Assembly: GCA_022800755.1 (NCBI GenBank)
Contig: JAAWQX010000015.1
Location: forward strand, 1 to 49,643
DNA length: 49,643 nt
DNA from: Oscillospiraceae bacterium
GTDB lineage: Bacteria > Bacillota > Clostridia > Oscillospirales > Oscillospiraceae
Direction: 5' to 3'
Shown: piece by piece, positions 46,658-49,643 of the stretch
Numbering within the stretch: the first letter of the stretch is position 1
How the letters are laid out: every line of letters starts with the position of its first letter
Notes under the pieces: model-generated
Told to the model about the DNA's origin: nothing
Seen by the model: the letters and a program-made list of their open reading frames with translations, nothing else
Database searches by the model: none
Position numbers and translations under genes: made by a program

Positions 46658-47446
46658 TCAGTCATTCCCCTCATACCGGGACAAAAACTGCTTGGTCCGT
46701 TCCTCCCGGGGATGTTCAATGACCTGCCGGGCGGGACCCTGCTCCACAATGACGCCGCCGTCCATAAAAATGACCTCATCCGCCACGTCCCGGGCGAAAG
46801 CCATCTCATGGGTGACGATTACCATGGTCGTCTTCTGCTCCGCCAGAGAGCGGATGACCTTCAGCACCTCGCCGGTCAATTCCGGGTCCAGCGCGGAAGT
46901 CGGCTCGTCGAAGCACAGGATATCCGGCCGCATAGCCAGAGCCCGTGCGATGGCGACCCGCTGCTGCTGCCCGCCGGAAAGCTGATGGGGATAATGCGCG
47001 GCCCGGTCGGAAAGCCCCATTTGCGCCAGCAGCGCCCGTGCGTTTTCCTCGATCTCCTGGAAGATCTGCCGTTTATTCTGCTTAAAATCTGGCCGTTCCT
47101 TTGCCAAAAGCTGATTCGCCAGCATGACATTTTGCAGGGCGGTATACTGGGGAAAGAGGTTAAAATTCTGAAACACCAACCCAAAATGCAGCCGTTTTTT
47201 CCGAATATCCTTTTCCGACTGCGTCGCCGGGTCCGCCGCGTCGAACAGCAGCTCGTCCCGCACGGAAATAGAGCCGTTGTCCGGCGTCTCCAAAAAGTTC
47301 AGACAGCGCAGCAGCGTAGTCTTCCCAGACCCGGAGGACCCGATGATCGCCAGCGCGTTGCCCTCATCCAGGGAAAAGCTGATATCCGTAAGCACCTGTG
47401 TCGCGCCGAAGTGCTTTTCAATGTGCCGTACATCCAAAATCGCCAT
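46658..47446 (-). CDS. Polar amino-acid ABC transporter ATP-binding protein
   Basis: A 262-residue ATPase with Walker [10 protein letters not shown] (about residues 36-44), the signature [15 protein letters not shown], Walker [13 protein letters not shown] and the switch histidine in [10 protein letters not shown]. Those features and the length fit the GlnQ/HisP group that powers polar amino-acid uptake. It follows the permease gene by 12 bases and ends at a bidirectional terminator. Confidence 0.93.
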   Translation of the reverse strand: MAILDVRHIEKHFGATQVLTDISFSLDEGNALAIIGSSGSGKTTLLRCLNFLETPDNGSISVRDELLFDAADPATQSEKDIRKKRLHFGLVFQNFNLFPQYTALQNVMLANQLLAKERPDFKQNKRQIFQEIEENARALLAQMGLSDRAAHYPHQLSGGQQQRVAIARALAMRPDILCFDEPTSALDPELTGEVLKVIRSLAEQKTTMVIVTHEMAFARDVADEVIFMDGGVIVEQGPARQVIEHPREERTKQFLSRYEGND

Positions 47447-47458
47447 AAAACCGCCCCC

Positions 47459-48130
47459 TTACTGAAAATAGTCCAGCTTCCGCTCGACCCAGCCGAACAG
47501 CAAGGTCAAGCCGCCGTTGAACACGAGAAAATACACGCCGGTGAAAAACAGCGGCCAGACCAGCCCGGAGTACCCATGAGACCCTTTCATAAACGCTACA
47601 CCGGCCCAAATGACCTCCTGCAAGGAGATAATGCGGGCGATGGAAGTATCCTTAACCAGCGTAATGATCTCATTGGACATGGGCGGAACGATTCGCTTGA
47701 TCATCTGCAGCAAAGTGATTTTGAAGAAGATCTGGGGCTTTGTCATGCCCAGCACCAACCCGGCTTCCTGCTGACCGGACGGCACGCTCTGGATGCCGCC
47801 CCGGAAGATTTCCGAGAAATAGCAGGCATAGTTGACGACAAACGTCACGGCGGCGGCCATAAACCGCCCGGTCTCGCCGCTGGGCCAGGGACTTCCGCTG
47901 TCCAGGACAAACCCGGGGATAAAAAACACGATATACAATTGCAGCAGCAGCGGCGTTCCCCGGATGACCCAAACCACGGTCCGGGTGAGCCAGCGCAGGG
48001 GCGTAAAGCGGCTCATGGAGCCGAATGAAATGATAAGCCCCAGGGGCAGCGCGCCGATGAGGGTCACGGCGAAGAGCTTCAGGGTCTGCAAAAACCCGGA
48101 ATTCAGCGCGCCGATGACGGTCAAAAACAT
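47459..48130 (-). CDS. Amino-acid ABC transporter permease
   Basis: A 223-residue protein with about five membrane helices and the HisM/GlnP-type pattern: RGTPLLLQLYIVFF, YFSEIFRGGIQSVPSGQQEAG and GMTKPQIFFKITLLQMIKRIVPP (EAA loop that contacts the ATPase). One permease gene is present, so it probably acts as a homodimer. It lies downstream of the binding-protein gene, separated by 232 bases containing a terminator-like hairpin and further stems. Confidence 0.92.
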   Translation of the reverse strand: MFLTVIGALNSGFLQTLKLFAVTLIGALPLGLIISFGSMSRFTPLRWLTRTVVWVIRGTPLLLQLYIVFFIPGFVLDSGSPWPSGETGRFMAAAVTFVVNYACYFSEIFRGGIQSVPSGQQEAGLVLGMTKPQIFFKITLLQMIKRIVPPMSNEIITLVKDTSIARIISLQEVIWAGVAFMKGSHGYSGLVWPLFFTGVYFLVFNGGLTLLFGWVERKLDYFQ

Positions 48131-48156
48131 ATGTATCCCACCTTGTTAAACGAGTG

Positions 48157-48189
48157 AAAAGCAGAGGGCTTTGGTTGCCCTCTGCTTTT
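48157..48189. terminator. Intercistronic terminator/attenuator hairpin
   Basis: AAAAGCAGAGGGC/GCCCTCTGCTTTT with a seven-base loop, between the binding-protein and permease genes of one operon. Partial termination here would make binding protein more abundant than the membrane parts. Confidence 0.7.
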
Positions 48190-48209
48190 ATGTAATAAGC
48201 CTCGCAGAG

Positions 48210-48357
48210 TTTCGCTCCGCAGAGCGAAATAAAATCAAATCCATTTTTTCGGCAGCTTTGCCGCCGAAAAAATACTGCTCGCGGAGAGCGTGTGTCCGCA
48301 GGACGCGCGAACGCAGCGCATCCCCTGGCAAAGAAAGCCTTCGGCTTTCTTTGCCAG
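48210..48357 (-). other. Cluster of three perfect stem-loops after the binding-protein gene
   Basis: Stems at 48210-48229 (TTTCGCTC-CGCA-GAGCGAAA), 48244-48272 (TTTTTTCGGC arms) and 48325-48357 (a 15-bp stem with a TTC loop starting six bases after the stop codon on the minus strand). The last lacks a T tail and could protect the binding-protein mRNA from 3' decay. Confidence 0.6.
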
Positions 48358-48362
48358 CAACA

Positions 48363-49178
48363 TTACTGCTCGACGATAGCCGCCTGGATGCCGTAAGTCT
48401 CGGCAATTTCCATCATGGTGCCGTCGGCGTAAGATGCGGCGAAGAACTCATTGAGCGCCGCGGCGAGATTGGAGCCCTTGCGGAAGCCCACGCCGTACTG
48501 CTCGCCCTCTTCGGCGTTCAGGGTGACGGTGTAAGTCAGATCGGCATAGCTGGTGCCCTCGCCGACCATAGCGCCGGCCATGAGGGAATCGATGACAGCG
48601 GCGTCAGAGGTACCGGACTTGACCTCCAGCAGGGCGGTGGCCTGGTCCACGACCTCGTTAAAGTTCGCGCCCAGCTTCTCGACCTCGGCCTTACCGAAAG
48701 AGCCGGACTCCACGGCAAAGGTCAGTTTCTTGACGCTGTCGATATCCTGATACTGGTCCGCCACCGCCGCGGGGACGATGACCACCTGCGCGTTGTTGCA
48801 GTAAGCGTTAGAGCACTCCATAGCGCTCTTGACTTCGTCGGTGAGGGTCATGCCGTTCCAGACCACGTCGATGGTCTTACCCTCCAGCTCCATGACCTTG
48901 CTGTCCCAATCGATGATCTGGAACTCGGCGGTCACGCCCAGGCTCTCAGCAAAAGCCTTGGCCATATCCGCGTCGAAGCCGATCCACTCGCCGTCGGCGG
49001 TCTGATAATCCATCGGCTCGAACTCGGTGATACCCACGACCAGCGTGCCTTTATCCTGCACATAGGCCAGATCGGTCTGGGTGTTATCGTCAGTTTTCGG
49101 TGTTTCATTGCACGCCGCCAGCGCCAGGCACATGACAACAGCCAGGAGCAAAGCGACCCATTTTTTCAACTTGTTCAT
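48363..49178 (-). CDS. Amino-acid ABC transporter substrate-binding lipoprotein
   Basis: A 271-residue lipoprotein with a hydrophobic signal and the lipobox LAAC (Cys at about residue 22), followed by a family-3 solute-binding domain (TLVVGITEFEPMDYQ, WIGFDADMAKAFAE, VVWNGMTLTDE, GYGVGFRKGS-type C-terminal segment). It captures a polar amino acid outside the membrane; the ligand is not readable. ATG 49178 has GGAGG eight bases upstream; a TTG five codons earlier lacks a site. It is the first gene of the transporter operon. Confidence 0.93.
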   Translation of the reverse strand: MNKLKKWVALLLAVVMCLALAACNETPKTDDNTQTDLAYVQDKGTLVVGITEFEPMDYQTADGEWIGFDADMAKAFAESLGVTAEFQIIDWDSKVMELEGKTIDVVWNGMTLTDEVKSAMECSNAYCNNAQVVIVPAAVADQYQDIDSVKKLTFAVESGSFGKAEVEKLGANFNEVVDQATALLEVKSGTSDAAVIDSLMAGAMVGEGTSYADLTYTVTLNAEEGEQYGVGFRKGSNLAAALNEFFAASYADGTMMEIAETYGIQAAIVEQ

Positions 49179-49224
49179 TTTCAAATCCTCCAAAAATAGA
49201 AAGCGCTTCTTTCACGCAACAGCA

Positions 49225-49253
49225 GTTTAGCATACTAATGCGGTAATGTAAAG
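49225..49253 (-). promoter_or_regulatory. Promoter of the ABC transporter operon
   Basis: On the minus strand, TTTACA (49248-49253), 17 bases, TAAACT (49225-49230) with TGC extended -10. Confidence 0.6.
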
Positions 49254-49296
49254 AGCTTTTTTGCGAAATTTTTTAGTGCGGAGGAATTCCACCCCA

Positions 49297-49633
49297 TTTC
49301 TTTTGAGACCAAAAGAAACGCGGTGGAGCCGCAAAGAAAAGTCCTGGGGGGCTTTTAATCGCGCGCGTTTCTGCGGAAACGCGATTATCCCGGCAAAGCC
49401 GGGACGCGATTTATAGGGGAACCCCCGGTTCCCCTATATACCCCTCCCGCTCTCCGAGGGGAATTTTTCAAGTTTTCGGCAAACGCCCCCTGCCTGTAGT
49501 GCGACTTCCCAGAGGGGTCCAGGGGGGCGGTAGCCCCCATGCGTCGTTTCAAGGGGGTCCGGGGGGAAAACGAAATCCCCCCGGCACTTTTCTTTTTCCC
49601 CGCAAGGCTTTTTCTTTTGGTGCCAAAAGAAAA
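49297..49633. repeat. Non-coding element with imperfect terminal inverted repeats
   Basis: The left end (49297-49352) and the reverse complement of the right end (49577-49633) align over about 55 bases. Both begin TTTCTTTTG-nnn-CCAAAAGAAA and share AAAGAAAAGT followed by a run of six G. Each end is itself a hairpin (49297-49318; 49608-49635). The interior holds more palindromes (ATAGGGGAACC-CCC-GGTTCCCCTAT at 49413-49437). A 69-codon open frame on the minus strand is not a credible gene. It looks like a MITE or dispersed intergenic repeat; it may continue beyond the window. Confidence 0.55.
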
Positions 49634-49643
49634 AGGGTTGCAT

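Noticed and set aside
49198-49215. Possible cre (CcpA) site in the leader of the ABC operon
   Set aside because: The core AAGCGCTTT fits, but the flanking TG and final CA of the consensus are missing; a chance palindrome is as likely.
49434-49643. 69-codon minus-strand open frame at the window end
   Set aside because: It lies within the inverted-repeat element, is biased by its palindromes, and has no ribosome site visible.

Overview
The window reads as a chromosomal segment of a GC-rich, anaerobic, Gram-positive (monoderm) member of the Clostridia. An Oscillospiraceae-type gut organism is the best guess, from gene content and style rather than any marker gene. Support comes from a clostridial-type pyruvate:ferredoxin oxidoreductase, a 2[4Fe-4S] ferredoxin, an Fe-S flavoprotein of the old-yellow-enzyme/BaiCD type and a 2-hydroxyacyl-CoA dehydratase activase pair. 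LCP, UppP, GtrA and pyruvyl-transferase cell-envelope genes, strong AGGAGG ribosome binding sites and many ATGA gene overlaps point the same way. No phage, insertion sequence, CRISPR array or rRNA is visible. One tRNA gene, tRNA-Leu(UAA), is present.

Layout, left to right. 0-3.6 kb: a copper P-type ATPase (minus) divergent from a DMT-family exporter. 3.6-9.4 kb: a 965-residue Sel1-repeat solenoid protein (minus), then a ferredoxin and a 671-residue flavin/Fe-S oxidoreductase (plus), separated by a structured 350-base non-coding stretch. 9.4-18.1 kb (minus): a DUF255 thioredoxin-like protein coupled to an FAD/Rieske oxidoreductase, an XRE regulator with a small membrane protein, and a two-gene acyl-CoA dehydratase activase operon. 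18.2-24.8 kb (minus): a tightly overlapping surface-glycan operon in the order O-antigen-ligase-like protein, GT4 glycosyltransferase, two DUF4330-like membrane proteins, a GT4-CsaB fusion and an SDR. 24.8-27.7 kb (minus): pfkB-type kinase, DUF4241, LUD protein and greA. 27.7-29.5 kb (plus): a HAAS/PadR operon whose perfect sigma-A promoter is overlapped by a palindrome. 29.6-31.6 kb (minus): a dUTPase-Sel1 fusion and an LCP protein. 31.8-40 kb (plus): nifJ, a DUF5131 protein, then a four-gene GtrA/GT2/GT2/DUF6056 membrane-glycosylation module. 40-44 kb: a DUF2974 hydrolase (minus), a secreted GH26-like protein and uppP (plus). 44-46.2 kb (minus): an ECF sigma factor with its membrane partner, and tRNA-Leu. 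46.3-49.2 kb: a small ABM-like protein (plus) and an amino-acid ABC transporter (minus). The final 350 bases are a repeat-like segment with imperfect terminal inverted repeats.

How the genes fit together. Several transcription units serve the cell envelope: glycan polymer assembly and pyruvylation, LCP-mediated attachment to the wall, undecaprenyl-phosphate-dependent decoration (GtrA module) and recycling of the carrier (UppP). A second theme is anaerobic redox metabolism (PFOR, ferredoxin, flavin/Fe-S reductase, activase). The least conventional objects are the dUTPase-Sel1 fusion, the GT4-CsaB/DUF4330 operon, the GtrA module with two lipid-sugar synthase-like GT2 enzymes, an internal translation start in copA that could release a separate copper chaperone, and the terminal inverted-repeat element.
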